A stretch of DNA of 64,000 bases from JACQFK01 sp964619955 (lineage in GTDB: Bacteria > Planctomycetota > MHYJ01 > JACPRB01): NCBI GenBank assembly GCA_964619955.1, contig CAZUJF010000025.1:1-64000 (forward strand), read 5' to 3'. The position numbers and the translations under genes were made by a program. Below are positions 51,242 through 59,623 of this stretch, piece by piece; within the stretch, counting starts at the first letter, position 1; every line of letters starts with the position of its first letter. The notes below the pieces were generated by a model. The model did not search any database, was not told where the DNA came from, and was given only the letters and a program-made list of their open reading frames with translations.

Positions 51242-51491
51242 GGGACCGGTCCTTCCTGAAGGTGACGGCCTTCGGCAGCTCGCAGCCGCCCGGCAGGGCG
51301 ATGCAGCGGGTGCAGGGGCTGCTCTCGTTGATGCACTTGGACAGCTGGAGACGACCCGTCTTGAACATGGCCGCCGTCCCGACCCCCACGAGCCCCAAGA
51401 TCACTCCGCGTCCGATGGAAGCGAAGAAATCTCGGCGGCCTTCGGGATTCACGACTTCGTTCATGGAAGCTTCGGCCCCATCACCCTTCAT
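51228..51491 (-). CDS. Small Tat/membrane-anchored Cys protein, unknown
   Basis: Protein of 87 residues with an RRDFFASIGRGVILGLVGVG leader that looks like a twin-arginine signal or anchor, and a short mature part with four Cys: KCINESSPCTRCIALPGGCEL. The C-x7-C-x2-C-x6-C spacing could hold one metal or Fe-S centre. I know no family for it. The start may be the ATG at 51491 or the one at 51464; neither has a strong binding site. It overlaps the Tat ferredoxin gene by 14 bases, so the two proteins probably work together. Confidence 0.65.
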   Translation of the reverse strand: MKGDGAEASMNEVVNPEGRRDFFASIGRGVILGLVGVGTAAMFKTGRLQLSKCINESSPCTRCIALPGGCELPKAVTFRKDRSHGGS

Positions 51492-51595
51492 AAGCCCTGC
51501 CTTGACTATACGATTCAAAGGTGTCGGAATTTCCGTGAAACTGCGTAAAATTTCGCGTTTCGGACCCCATGCATTGCCGCCGGTTCTTATAACGC
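51492..51595 (-). promoter_or_regulatory. Probable promoter of the Tat-ferredoxin unit
   Basis: A 104-base, comparatively AT-rich gap carries TATAGT on the minus strand about 13 bases before the ATG at 51491 and a GGAAATTCC near-palindrome further up. The -35 box is not clear. Confidence 0.3.
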
Positions 51596-52573
51596 TCAGA
51601 TCTTGACGATATATACACGAATCGCAGAAGAAGCCGGATCGAGCACCAGGATCCGGTCCTTGGAGTCCACCGCCAGGTCCAGCCCGGTGATGCCCGGGGG
51701 GAAATCCTTGGCCGCCGCCACCACGCCGAGCAGCTCCCCGGACGCACTGTGGATCTTGATGCGGACGAGGCCCTTCTCGCTGGTGACGAACGATCCGTTG
51801 CTCCGGATCGCAATGTGCGTCGGGTTGCAGCAGCCGGAGAACTTCTCGATCTCGGTCCCCGACTTCCCCCAGACGGCCGCCACGCTGCCGTTCTCGCGAT
51901 ACTGCTCGAGGGTGCGCCGGCCCGTGTGGGTGACCCAGACCTCGCCGCGGACGTCCGCCGCGACGTCGAAAAACGGGCTCGGGATGACGAAGCGCCCCTT
52001 GATCACGTCCGCCCCGCTGGGGACGATGCGCCCCAGCTCCTTCCCGCTCTTGTCGCAGCGGAGCACGGTCTTGTTCCCGAAGTCGCCGATGAGGATGCGG
52101 TCGCCCGCCACGGCCACCGAGGTGATCCAGCTGTCCGGGCCCAGGTTCGCCCACTCCGCCTTGCGGACGCCTTTCGCGTCGTAGACCTCGACGTGGTCCC
52201 GCATGCCGAGGTAGACGGTCCCGTCCGCGTCCACCGCGAGCGAATAAGCGGGCTTGTCGAGGTCGAAGCTGGAGATTCTCGAGCCGTCCGGGGCGAGCAC
52301 CAGGACCGTCTTGTCGCCGGTGACGTAGATGCGGTCCTCGGGCCCCACCGCGACGCCGCGAAGCTCCTTGAGCATCGTCTTGTAGCGGCCCGCTTCGCTC
52401 GCGATGATGAGTTTGGGGTCGACCTTCTCCATCTCCGCGATTTCATCGACGAAGCGGCGGACGGGGGCGCCCGTCTTCTGAGGCGGCCCCGGCTTCCGGG
52501 TCGCGACCAGGAATCCGAGCACGCCGCACGCGGCCAGGCTGCCGAGCGCCAGCAGGATCCAGAGTGCCTTCAT
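51596..52573 (-). CDS. Exported NHL-type six-bladed beta-propeller protein
   Basis: Protein of 325 residues with an N-terminal hydrophobic segment (WILLALGSLAACGVLGFLVA) that is either an anchor or a lipoprotein signal (LAAC). The rest is a six-bladed NHL/SGL-type propeller with blades such as LRGVAVGPEDRIYVTGD, YSLAVDADGTVYLGMRDHVEVYDAKG, FFDVAADVRGEVWVTHTG, NPTHIAIRSNGSFVTSEKGLVRIKI and GLDLAVDSKDRILVLDPAS. Function unknown; likely a binding platform in the envelope. It abuts the PQQ-like gene with no spacer. Confidence 0.8.
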   Translation of the reverse strand: MKALWILLALGSLAACGVLGFLVATRKPGPPQKTGAPVRRFVDEIAEMEKVDPKLIIASEAGRYKTMLKELRGVAVGPEDRIYVTGDKTVLVLAPDGSRISSFDLDKPAYSLAVDADGTVYLGMRDHVEVYDAKGVRKAEWANLGPDSWITSVAVAGDRILIGDFGNKTVLRCDKSGKELGRIVPSGADVIKGRFVIPSPFFDVAADVRGEVWVTHTGRRTLEQYRENGSVAAVWGKSGTEIEKFSGCCNPTHIAIRSNGSFVTSEKGLVRIKIHSASGELLGVVAAAKDFPPGITGLDLAVDSKDRILVLDPASSAIRVYIVKI

Positions 52574-54280
52574 TTATTGAGCGCCCTTCCCCACGTCGAT
52601 GCAGATGAACTTCTTGAATTCCCGCAGCAGCATCCGCGTGCCCGCGACGGCGATCGGGCCCCAGGCGTCATGGCCGTCCTTGAAGAACTGGTACGAACCC
52701 AGCTCCTCCCACTTCTCGGTGCTCGCCCGGCACATGGTCAGCTTGCCGCTGTCGTCCAGGATGTAGAACTTGTCGTCCGCCAGGATGAAGGGGCCCAGGC
52801 CGAAGCGCTTCTCCTTGCCGCTGGACCAGACGACCTTGCCCGAGGCGTCCGCCTTCATGCAGACGAACTGCTTGATCAGCTGCCCGCCGAGCGGCGAATC
52901 CACCATGAAGAGATGGCCCTTGTGGAGGATGGGCGTCTGCTGCTCGCAGTCCGCCCCCTCCTTCGGCTCCCGCTTCCAGAGCGCCTTCGCCTCGAATTTG
53001 CCGCCCGCCTCGCTCACCTTCAGCAGGGCGCTCCCCGCCTCGTAGCCCGAGGTCAGATAGACGAGCCCGTCCCCCAGGAAGGAGGGCGCCGGCGACATCA
53101 CCTTCGCCACCCATTCGTCGTTGCTCCAGAGCAGCTCGCCGGGATTCGCCCCGTCGGCGGCGACGGCGAGCGTCCCCTGCGGCGTGGCATAGACGTACAT
53201 CTTGCGCCCCCCCATCGTCGTCGGCATCACCGACGAGTGGGACATCTGCCAGCCCTTGGGATTGGGCGTCTTCCAGAGGATCTTCCCGGTCTCGCAATCC
53301 ACGCCCATCATCAGCACGTCCTTGCCGCCCGGGGCGATGACGGCGGTGGTCCCGTCGATCATCGGACATTGCGCGGTGTACCAGGTGGGGTTGACCGTCC
53401 CGTACTCCTTGCGGAGGTCGATGCCCCACTTCAAATCACCGGTCTTGGAATCGACGCACATCACGTGGCAGTACGGCCCGACGCTGACGACGTACTTGTC
53501 GGTCACCGCCGGAACGGTGCGGGAATAGCCGTGGTAAATATCGATCTTCACGCCGTAGGAACGGCGCCAGATCTCCTTGCCGTCGGCGAGCGAGAGGCAG
53601 CGCAGCGCGTCCTGCTTCTTCTCCTCGTCGTAGTCCAGGAGATAGACCTTCCCCTCGAACACCGTCGCCCCGGCATAGCCCTGGCCCAGCTCCATCGACC
53701 AGAGCACGGGCGGGCCGCCGGCGGGCCAGCTGTCCGCCAGCCTGGCGCCGTCGTGCACGATGTTGTCGAATTTCGGACCGCGGAACGTGGGCCAGTGACC
53801 GGGCAGCGCCGCGGGCTGTCCGTCGCCCTTCGAGAAAAACTCCCCGATCTTGACGTCCTGAAGGACTTCCTTGGGCTTGTCCGCCGTGCCCGCCGCCGCC
53901 GGCGTGCCCGTCCCGGGCTTCAGCATCCCCGGGCCGTCCATGCCCGGCACCTGGTCGGTCACGTGCGTCACCGCGCCCGGACCCCGCAGGAGCAGGAACA
54001 GCGTGGTCCCGGCAAAAAACAGGACCAGGACGCTCAGGACCGAGACGATCACCGCGAGGCTCTTGGCGTCGAGAACGAGCTGTCCGCCCGTCGGGCCGTC
54101 CTTGGGCGCACGCGTCAATCCGACGCCGACCGGGGCGGCGGGCTCCTTGACGGGCGGCGGCTTCGCCGGGACGGGTTTCGCTTCGGGCGCGGGGACGGCC
54201 GCCGCCGGGACCGCCGGACTCTCCGCCGCTTTCACGGGCGGCGTCCCGGGCTTCGGCGCCCCGGCATCAGGATTCGTCAT
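52574..54280 (-). CDS. Membrane-anchored PQQ-like beta-propeller protein
   Basis: Protein of 568 residues: a Pro/Ala-rich cytoplasmic N-terminus (about 1-60), one membrane helix (about 74-97, LAVIVSVLSVLVLFFAGTTLFLLL), a linker, and a propeller from about 160 opening WPTFRGPKFDNIV with SWPAGGPPVLWSMELGQGYA. Blades include CLSLADGKEIWRR, CVDSKTGDLKWGID, GVDCETGKILWKT and ADASGKVVWSSG. The long disordered N-terminus inside the cell may contact cytoplasmic partners. It resembles the 32827-34089 protein in its propeller. The NHL gene follows directly. Confidence 0.85.
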   Translation of the reverse strand: MTNPDAGAPKPGTPPVKAAESPAVPAAAVPAPEAKPVPAKPPPVKEPAAPVGVGLTRAPKDGPTGGQLVLDAKSLAVIVSVLSVLVLFFAGTTLFLLLRGPGAVTHVTDQVPGMDGPGMLKPGTGTPAAAGTADKPKEVLQDVKIGEFFSKGDGQPAALPGHWPTFRGPKFDNIVHDGARLADSWPAGGPPVLWSMELGQGYAGATVFEGKVYLLDYDEEKKQDALRCLSLADGKEIWRRSYGVKIDIYHGYSRTVPAVTDKYVVSVGPYCHVMCVDSKTGDLKWGIDLRKEYGTVNPTWYTAQCPMIDGTTAVIAPGGKDVLMMGVDCETGKILWKTPNPKGWQMSHSSVMPTTMGGRKMYVYATPQGTLAVAADGANPGELLWSNDEWVAKVMSPAPSFLGDGLVYLTSGYEAGSALLKVSEAGGKFEAKALWKREPKEGADCEQQTPILHKGHLFMVDSPLGGQLIKQFVCMKADASGKVVWSSGKEKRFGLGPFILADDKFYILDDSGKLTMCRASTEKWEELGSYQFFKDGHDAWGPIAVAGTRMLLREFKKFICIDVGKGAQ

Positions 54281-54313
54281 GGCTATTCAACGCCTCAGCA
54301 GGATCCTCGTGGG

Positions 54314-55495
54314 TCAGCGCACATCGAGACAGACCAGCTCACCCTCGCTGCTCCTACAGTATATAAAGCCGTTCGCCAGAACGGGCGCGGTCCAGTTCTT
54401 GCCCTTCCCGGACAGGGCCTGGGTGCGGACTATTTCACGATAAGCCGAAGAATCCCCCGCCGCCACCGCAAGAACACCCTTCTTATCGATGGTCAGCAGG
54501 CGGTCTCCGGCCGCGGACAGATTCTCCACGCCTCCCTTCTGGGTCCATTTGACCTGGCCCGTCTTGGCGTCCAGGCAGCGCAGCTGGCCGTTCGAGGTGT
54601 TCCCGTCGATGCCGTAGAGGAAGCCGTTCAGATGGATCGGACTCGCAAAATGCCCCCGGAGGTTCTGGTTCTCCCAAAGCACCTTGGGACGGGCCCCCGA
54701 GACGTCCAGGAGCGCGCAGCCGTGTTCATAGCCCGAGGTGATGAAGAGCTTCCCGTCGAAATGGACGGGGTCCGCGGCGTTGACGTCATACTCCGTCTTC
54801 CATGGGAACGACCCCAGCGTCTTCGCGGTGGCCGGATCCACGATGAACAGGTCCGCCATGCCGAAGATCGCCAGGCGGTCCTTTCCGTCCTGCTGGAACA
54901 AGACGGGCGCCGCGTAGCCGCACTGGCCGCCGTTGCTCTCGCGGAGCTTGGCGCCCGTCGCCTTGTCCAGCGCCAGCCCGGCCGAGCGCGCGTTGAACCA
55001 GAGCGCGTCGCCCAGCACCAGCGGAGATCCCGAGAAGCCCCACATCCCCGCGACGGCTTTGTAGTCGTCGTTCAGGTGCTTCTTCCACTTCAGCGTCCCC
55101 TTCTCGGCCTCGAACGCGAAAATCTGGCCGTCGCGGTGCAGCGTGTAGAGCAGGCCGCCCTCCAGCACCGGGGTCGCCCGCGGACCCGCGTAATTGCCCG
55201 CGGGGCAGGGCACGCCGTACTTCCAGACGTCCTTCCCCGTCTCGGCGTCGAGACAGTAGACGACGTCCTTCCCCCCCAGGTTGCCCATCGTGTAGAGCCG
55301 CTTCCCCGCCACGCAGACCGCGGCGTGGCCCTCGCCCAGCGCGTAGCGCCAGCGGACTTTCGGCGTGCGGAGCGCCTCGGGCTTCCAGTCCGACTCCTTC
55401 GAGATCCCCGTCCCGTCCGGACCCCGCCAGCGGGTCCAGTCGTCGGCCCGGAGCAGGCCGGCGGAGCACAGAAGCAGCAGCGCGGCGCGAAGCAT
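54314..55495 (-). CDS. Exported PQQ-like beta-propeller protein
   Basis: Exported protein of 393 residues (signal MLRAALLLLCSAGLLRA) with opening DDWTRWRGPDGTGISKESDW and blades CLDAETGKDVWKY, AFEAEKGTLKWKK, ALDKATGAKLRES, DVSGARPKVLWEN, CLDAKTGQVKWTQ, then the closing strand FIYCRSSEGELVCLDVR. It is a free periplasmic propeller. GGAGG lies 9 bases before the ATG. It is the first gene of the long minus-strand block and is divergent from the lipoyl/prenyl operon, so both may share control through the 123-base gap between them. Confidence 0.85.
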   Translation of the reverse strand: MLRAALLLLCSAGLLRADDWTRWRGPDGTGISKESDWKPEALRTPKVRWRYALGEGHAAVCVAGKRLYTMGNLGGKDVVYCLDAETGKDVWKYGVPCPAGNYAGPRATPVLEGGLLYTLHRDGQIFAFEAEKGTLKWKKHLNDDYKAVAGMWGFSGSPLVLGDALWFNARSAGLALDKATGAKLRESNGGQCGYAAPVLFQQDGKDRLAIFGMADLFIVDPATAKTLGSFPWKTEYDVNAADPVHFDGKLFITSGYEHGCALLDVSGARPKVLWENQNLRGHFASPIHLNGFLYGIDGNTSNGQLRCLDAKTGQVKWTQKGGVENLSAAGDRLLTIDKKGVLAVAAGDSSAYREIVRTQALSGKGKNWTAPVLANGFIYCRSSEGELVCLDVR

Positions 55496-55618
55496 CGAAG
55501 GTCACCTCCCGAAAGATCCGGATGGGATTCCCGCACGGTCGCGTTATGATGCGGCCAATCAACTTAACGGGGGACGGGGCCCTCCGCTTCCGGGGAAACG
55601 GCGGGGTCCGGGAACTGC
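55496..55618. promoter_or_regulatory. Divergent intergenic region between the two redox blocks
   Basis: Gap of 123 bases between the first propeller gene (minus) and the H-protein gene (plus). It must hold both promoters. The least G+C-rich part, around 55543-55570 (GCGTTATGATGCGG, CAATCAACTTAACG), is where -10 elements are most likely, but I cannot assign them. Confidence 0.3.
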
Positions 55619-56083
55619 ATGGGAGCCGAGGAGATCCACTACCGGCGGTCGCGGTTCGCCACGCGCCTCTTCGGGGACCGCCTCTACACCTCCGGACATG
55701 CCTGGCTGCGCAAGGCCTCGGACGACCTCTGGCACGTCGGCCTCACCAAATTCGCCTCGCGCATGCTGGGGGAGATCGTCGAGATCGGCTTCGAGGTCAA
55801 ACCCGGGGACCCCGTGCAGACCGGCCAGGCCGTGGGCTGGACCGAAGGCTTCAAGGCCGTCAGCGACCTCTACGCCCCCCTGAGCGGCACCTTCGAAGGG
55901 CAGAATCCCGAGGTCGAAAAGGACCCCGCCCTGATCCAGAAGGACGTGCACGGAAAGGGCTGGCTTTACGCCGTCCGCGGAAAGCCCGATCCCGCCTGCC
56001 TCGACGCGGCGGGCTACAGCACCGTGCTGGACGCCACGATCGACAAGATGCTGGGGCAGAGGAATGAATCCGCCGAAGCCTGA
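55619..56083 (+). CDS. Glycine-cleavage H-protein-like lipoyl carrier
   Basis: Protein of 154 residues of the H-protein family. After a 20-residue extension it has YTSGHAWLRK, VGLTKFASRMLGEIVEIGF, then WTEGFKAVSDLYAPLSG with Lys79 as the probable lipoylated residue (the family norm is ESVKA-x-D-L-x-P-x-S-G), and GKGWLYAVRG near the end. A C-terminal tail of about 30 residues is extra. No glycine-cleavage T, P or L gene is present; the next genes encode a CobW GTPase, Fe-S proteins, a radical SAM enzyme and prenyl enzymes. As in lipoate-binding proteins of sulfur-oxidising Hdr-like systems, a role other than glycine cleavage is likely. The start has only a weak binding site. Confidence 0.85.
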   Translation: MGAEEIHYRRSRFATRLFGDRLYTSGHAWLRKASDDLWHVGLTKFASRMLGEIVEIGFEVKPGDPVQTGQAVGWTEGFKAVSDLYAPLSGTFEGQNPEVEKDPALIQKDVHGKGWLYAVRGKPDPACLDAAGYSTVLDATIDKMLGQRNESAEA

Positions 56084-57197
56084 GACGGGCCGCGCCCGCT
56101 ACGTCATGATCGGGGGCTTCCTCGGCGCGGGCAAGACCACCGCCGTGGCCCGGCTGGCGCGCACCCTCACGGAGCGCGGCCTCCGCGTCGGCCTCATCAG
56201 CAACGACCAGAGCGGCGGGCTCGTCGACACCGCGATCCTCCGCTCCAAGGGGTTCTCGGTGGAGGAGATCGCGGGCGGCTGCTTCTGCTGCCGCTTCGAC
56301 TCGCTGCTGGAGGCGGCGAAGCGCCTCACCGAGGCCACGCGCCCCGACGTCTTCATCGCGGAACCCGTCGGCAGCTGCACCGACCTCGTCGCCACCGTCT
56401 CCTATCCGCTGCGCCGCATCTACGGCGACCGCTTCACGATCGCGCCGATGAGCGTGCTGGTCGATCCGCACCGCGCGGCGCGCATCCTCGGACTCGAGGC
56501 CGGAAAGCCCTTCTCGGAGAAGGTCGTCTACGTCTACCGCAAGCAGCTCGAGGAGGCGGACCTCATCGTCGTGAACAAGAGCGACGCGGTCGAGCCCGCG
56601 CTTCGCGAACGGCTGACGGAGGCCCTGCGCAAGGAGTTCCCCAGGGCGAAGGTCTTCATCGCCTCCGCGAAGGACGGGACTGGGATGGATCCCTGGTTCG
56701 ACGCGGTCCTCTCCGGCGAAGGGCGCCAGGGCCAGGCGATGGAGCTCGACTACGACGTCTACGCCGAGGGCGAGGCGCAGCTCGGCTGGCTCAACGCCAC
56801 CGCGAAGCTCGAGGCGCCCGCCCCCTTCGACGCCAACGAAACCCTGCTGATGCTGGCCCGCCGCCTTCGGGACGGGCTCGTCGCGGAAGGGCGGGAGATC
56901 GCCCACCTGAAAATGACGCTCGAGGCCGCCGACGCCGCCGGGGTGCTCTCCGTCGTGAGCCTCGTGCGCAACGACGCGGCCCCCGATTTGCGCGAGTCCC
57001 TGCTCGACCGCACGCGCGGCGGAGCCCTGATCCTCAACCTCCGGGCCGAGGCCGATCCGGAGCTGCTGCGGAGCCTGACCGAGCGCGTCCTGGCCGGCAT
57101 CGGCGGCGGCCTCCGGGCCTCGATCACGCACCTCGAATGCTTCCGCCCCTCCCGGCCGACCCCCACGCACCGCCTCGCCACGGGGGAGGGACGATGA
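56064..57197 (+). CDS. CobW/G3E-family GTPase (metallochaperone)
   Basis: GTPase of 377 residues of the CobW/COG0523 class. Motifs: Walker A GGFLGAGKTT (17-26), the metal-binding CxCC in GGCFCCRFD (Cys73, Cys75, Cys76), a Walker B-like FIAEPVGSC and the guanine motif VVNKSDAV. The C-terminal part (about 225-377) differs from classical CobW_C and is unassigned. Members insert or deliver zinc, cobalt, iron or nickel. It overlaps the H-protein gene by 20 bases and the next gene by 4, so it is translationally coupled to both. It probably serves a metalloenzyme in this operon. Confidence 0.88.
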   Translation: MNPPKPETGRARYVMIGGFLGAGKTTAVARLARTLTERGLRVGLISNDQSGGLVDTAILRSKGFSVEEIAGGCFCCRFDSLLEAAKRLTEATRPDVFIAEPVGSCTDLVATVSYPLRRIYGDRFTIAPMSVLVDPHRAARILGLEAGKPFSEKVVYVYRKQLEEADLIVVNKSDAVEPALRERLTEALRKEFPRAKVFIASAKDGTGMDPWFDAVLSGEGRQGQAMELDYDVYAEGEAQLGWLNATAKLEAPAPFDANETLLMLARRLRDGLVAEGREIAHLKMTLEAADAAGVLSVVSLVRNDAAPDLRESLLDRTRGGALILNLRAEADPELLRSLTERVLAGIGGGLRASITHLECFRPSRPTPTHRLATGEGR

Positions 57198-57535
57198 GCG
57201 ACGCGGAGCCGCGCCTGCTTTTCTGCAACTGCACCTACGCCAAGGTCGTTCCTCCAGAGGTGAAGACCGAGGTCTTGCGGCGTCTCAGCGCCTCCGGCGC
57301 GGCCTTCGACGCCGTGCCCGACCTCTGCGACTTGTCCGCCCGCAAGGACCCCTCGCTCAAGAGACTCGTCGGCGACGGACCCGTCCGCATCGTGGCCTGC
57401 TTTCCCCGCGCGGTGAAGTGGCTCTTCCACGCGGGCGGCGCGCCGCTGCCCAAGGACGGCGTCGAAGTCCTGAACATGCGCACCGACAGCGCCGACGGGA
57501 TCGCGCAGCGGATCCTTCCCGGAGGAACCGCGTGA
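57194..57535 (+). CDS. Small HdrA-N-terminal-like Cys protein, unknown
   Basis: Protein of 113 residues without a named family. The opening LLFCNCTYAKVV (Cys11, Cys13), a central DLCDLSARKDPSLKRL and VRIVACFPRAVKWLF recall the N-terminal non-flavin domain of HdrA, where C-x-C-G, C-S and V-A-x-C-S-P-R occur in the same order. This is a weak but ordered resemblance. No FAD domain follows. GGAGG lies before the next gene inside its 3' end. It overlaps the CobW gene and the ferredoxin gene by 4 bases each (ATGA and GTGA). With the lipoyl protein and ferredoxin it could form a small thiol/disulfide redox unit. Confidence 0.65.
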   Translation: MSDAEPRLLFCNCTYAKVVPPEVKTEVLRRLSASGAAFDAVPDLCDLSARKDPSLKRLVGDGPVRIVACFPRAVKWLFHAGGAPLPKDGVEVLNMRTDSADGIAQRILPGGTA

Positions 57536-58413
57536 GCCGCACCCGGGGCGCGAACCTGCGGGTCGTCCTCTACGAAGGGCCGGGCAGCGCCCCGCTCCCC
57601 GAGAGCGAGCGCTACCGTGCCCTGAGCGTCCTGCTGGAAGCCGGCTTCGAGGTCACGCGTCCCGCGAAGGGCGGCAGCGTCGCCCCCGCGGACGGCGCCC
57701 CCGTGCTCGTGCTCGGCCGCTTCGAGGGCGGCGTGCCGCAGGGCGGCGACGGCGCCGAGCTGCAGGACATCGCCGGGCTCGCGGCGGAGGCCCTGCTCGC
57801 CAAGGCCCGCGAGACCCGCGAGCGCCTGGGGGCCCGCAAGCTGGAGGCGTGGAAACCCTGGTTCCCCGTCATCGACTACGACCGCTGCACCAACTGCATG
57901 CAGTGCCTCACGTTCTGCCTCTTCGACGTCTACGGCGTCGACGCAGCCCAGAAGATCCAGGTCCAGAACAACGACAACTGCAAGACCGACTGCCCCGCCT
58001 GCTCGCGCGTCTGCCCCGAGGTGGCCATCCTCTTCCCCAAGTACAAGAGCGGCCCGATCAACGGCGACGCCGTGAAGCCGGAGGACGTCAGGCGCGAGGC
58101 CATGAAGGTCGACATCTCCGCCCTGCTCGGCGGCGACCTCTACTCGTCGCTGCGCAACCGGCAGTCGGACGCGCGCAAGCGCTTCTCCACCGAGCGCGAC
58201 GATTCGCGCGCGCTGCTGGAGCGCAAGCGCTGCCTGAAGGAGCTCGGCAAGCAGCTCGACATCCCCGACGAGGTCCTCATGTCCCTCCCCAGCGTGGGCG
58301 ACATCCAGGAGCGCGCCGAGCGCGCCAAGGCGAAGCTCGTGGAGCGCCAGTCCCGCTCGCAGACGGTGAAGGACACGCGCCCCGCCCCGGGCGAGAAGGA
58401 ATGGGGCATCTGA
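57532..58413 (+). CDS. Two-[4Fe-4S] ferredoxin-domain protein
   Basis: Cytosolic protein of 293 residues. Residues 1-110 form an unassigned alpha/beta domain (LRVVLYEGPG, VLVLGRFEGG). The ferredoxin part (about 115-180) has YDRCTNCMQCLTFCLFDVYGV and CKTDCPACSRVCPEVAI; the second cluster motif has a C-x3-C-x2-C-x3-C-P spacing, one residue longer than usual. A helical, charged C-terminus (about 195-293) follows. Start is GTG 57532 with GGAGG six bases upstream, overlapping the previous stop. It is probably the electron donor for the radical SAM enzyme or a link to the lipoyl carrier. Confidence 0.8.
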   Translation: MSRTRGANLRVVLYEGPGSAPLPESERYRALSVLLEAGFEVTRPAKGGSVAPADGAPVLVLGRFEGGVPQGGDGAELQDIAGLAAEALLAKARETRERLGARKLEAWKPWFPVIDYDRCTNCMQCLTFCLFDVYGVDAAQKIQVQNNDNCKTDCPACSRVCPEVAILFPKYKSGPINGDAVKPEDVRREAMKVDISALLGGDLYSSLRNRQSDARKRFSTERDDSRALLERKRCLKELGKQLDIPDEVLMSLPSVGDIQERAERAKAKLVERQSRSQTVKDTRPAPGEKEWGI

Positions 58414-58414
58414 C

Positions 58415-59614
58415 ATGGTGATGGCCGAATACGCCTGGCGGATGTGGAAGTCGACGGACGCGCGGCTGCTCTGGAAGATCGCGTGGAACTTCGGCTACAA
58501 GGGCGTCCGCTCCGTGCAGAAGTTCAAGCGTCGACTCAAGGACGGCGTCGTCTTCCCGCCCTTCCTCTACATCTCCATCACCAACAGCTGCAACCTCCGC
58601 TGCCAGGGCTGCTGGGTGGACGTCGACAAGCCGCAGTCCGTGATCAAGTACGAGGACCTCGACCGGCTCATCACGAACGCGAAGAAGCACGGCAACAGCT
58701 TCTTCGGGATCCTGGGGGGGGAGCCCTTCCTGCACCCGGACCTGCTGAAGATCCTGCACGCGCACCCCGACTGCTACTTCCAGATCTTCACCAACGGACA
58801 GATGATCACGGACGAGGTGGCCGCGGAGCTCCGCAAGGCGGGCAATGCGTCGCCCCTCGTCAGCGTCGAGGGTTCCGCGACGGTCAGCGACGAGCGGCGC
58901 GGCCGCAAGAACGTGCTGAACAAGACCCTCGCGGGGCTGGAGACCTGCATCCGGCACAAGCTCATCACCGGCGTCGCCTCGAGCGTGTGCCAGAGCAACT
59001 TCGACGATCTCGTGCGCGAGGAATGGGTCGACGAGCTCATCCGGCGCGGCGTGCACTACACCTGGTTCCACGTCTACCGCCCGGTCGGTCCCGTCGCCAC
59101 GCCGCGGCTCACCCTCAGCGCCGAACAGGGCCTCGCGCTGCGCCGCTTCGTGATCGACATGCGCAACCGGAAGCCCATCGCCGTGGTGGACGCCTACTAC
59201 GACGACGAGGGCCGCGCGCTCTGCCCCGCCGCCACGGGCATCAGCCACCACATCAGCCCCTTCGGCGACGTGGAGCCCTGCCCCATCATCCAGTTCGCCC
59301 GCGAGTCGATCCAGGACAACGACGGCGACATTTTCAAGACGCTCACCGAGTCGAAGCTGCTCTCGGACTTCCGGACGACGGCGGCGAAGGCGACGCGCGG
59401 CTGCATCGTCCTGGAGCGGCCCGACCTGTTGAAGGAAGTCGTCCTCCGCCACGGCGCCCGCGACACCACGATCCGCAAGGGCGCGATGGCGGAGCTCACG
59501 GCGATGACGTCCAACCCCAGCCAGCACAACCCCGGCAACGAGGTGCGCGAGGGGAACTGGATGTACCGCTTCGCAAAGAAACACTGGTTCTTCGGGTTTG
59601 GAGCGTACACTTAG
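58415..59614 (+). CDS. Radical SAM enzyme
   Basis: Radical S-adenosylmethionine protein of 399 residues. The cluster motif is C-x3-C-x2-C at Cys59, Cys63 and Cys66 (NSCNLRCQGCWVD), followed by the SAM-binding LGGEPFLHPDLL and later strands (FQIFTNGQMI). The C-terminal part has Cys in GRALCPAATGISHH and GDVEPCPIIQFA, similar to a shortened SPASM-like or twitch region, and a last part rich in aromatic residues (WMYRFAKKHWFFGFGAYT) that may touch the membrane or a lipid. The precise family is unknown to me; HpnH-like lipid-modifying radical enzymes are one comparison. It starts one base after the ferredoxin stop. Confidence 0.85.
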   Translation: MVMAEYAWRMWKSTDARLLWKIAWNFGYKGVRSVQKFKRRLKDGVVFPPFLYISITNSCNLRCQGCWVDVDKPQSVIKYEDLDRLITNAKKHGNSFFGILGGEPFLHPDLLKILHAHPDCYFQIFTNGQMITDEVAAELRKAGNASPLVSVEGSATVSDERRGRKNVLNKTLAGLETCIRHKLITGVASSVCQSNFDDLVREEWVDELIRRGVHYTWFHVYRPVGPVATPRLTLSAEQGLALRRFVIDMRNRKPIAVVDAYYDDEGRALCPAATGISHHISPFGDVEPCPIIQFARESIQDNDGDIFKTLTESKLLSDFRTTAAKATRGCIVLERPDLLKEVVLRHGARDTTIRKGAMAELTAMTSNPSQHNPGNEVREGNWMYRFAKKHWFFGFGAYT

Positions 59615-59623
59615 ACGGAACTC

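Noticed and set aside
55619..56083. A glycine-cleavage system locus
   Set aside because: Only an H-protein homologue is present; T-, P- and L-protein genes are absent and the other genes of the operon are unrelated.
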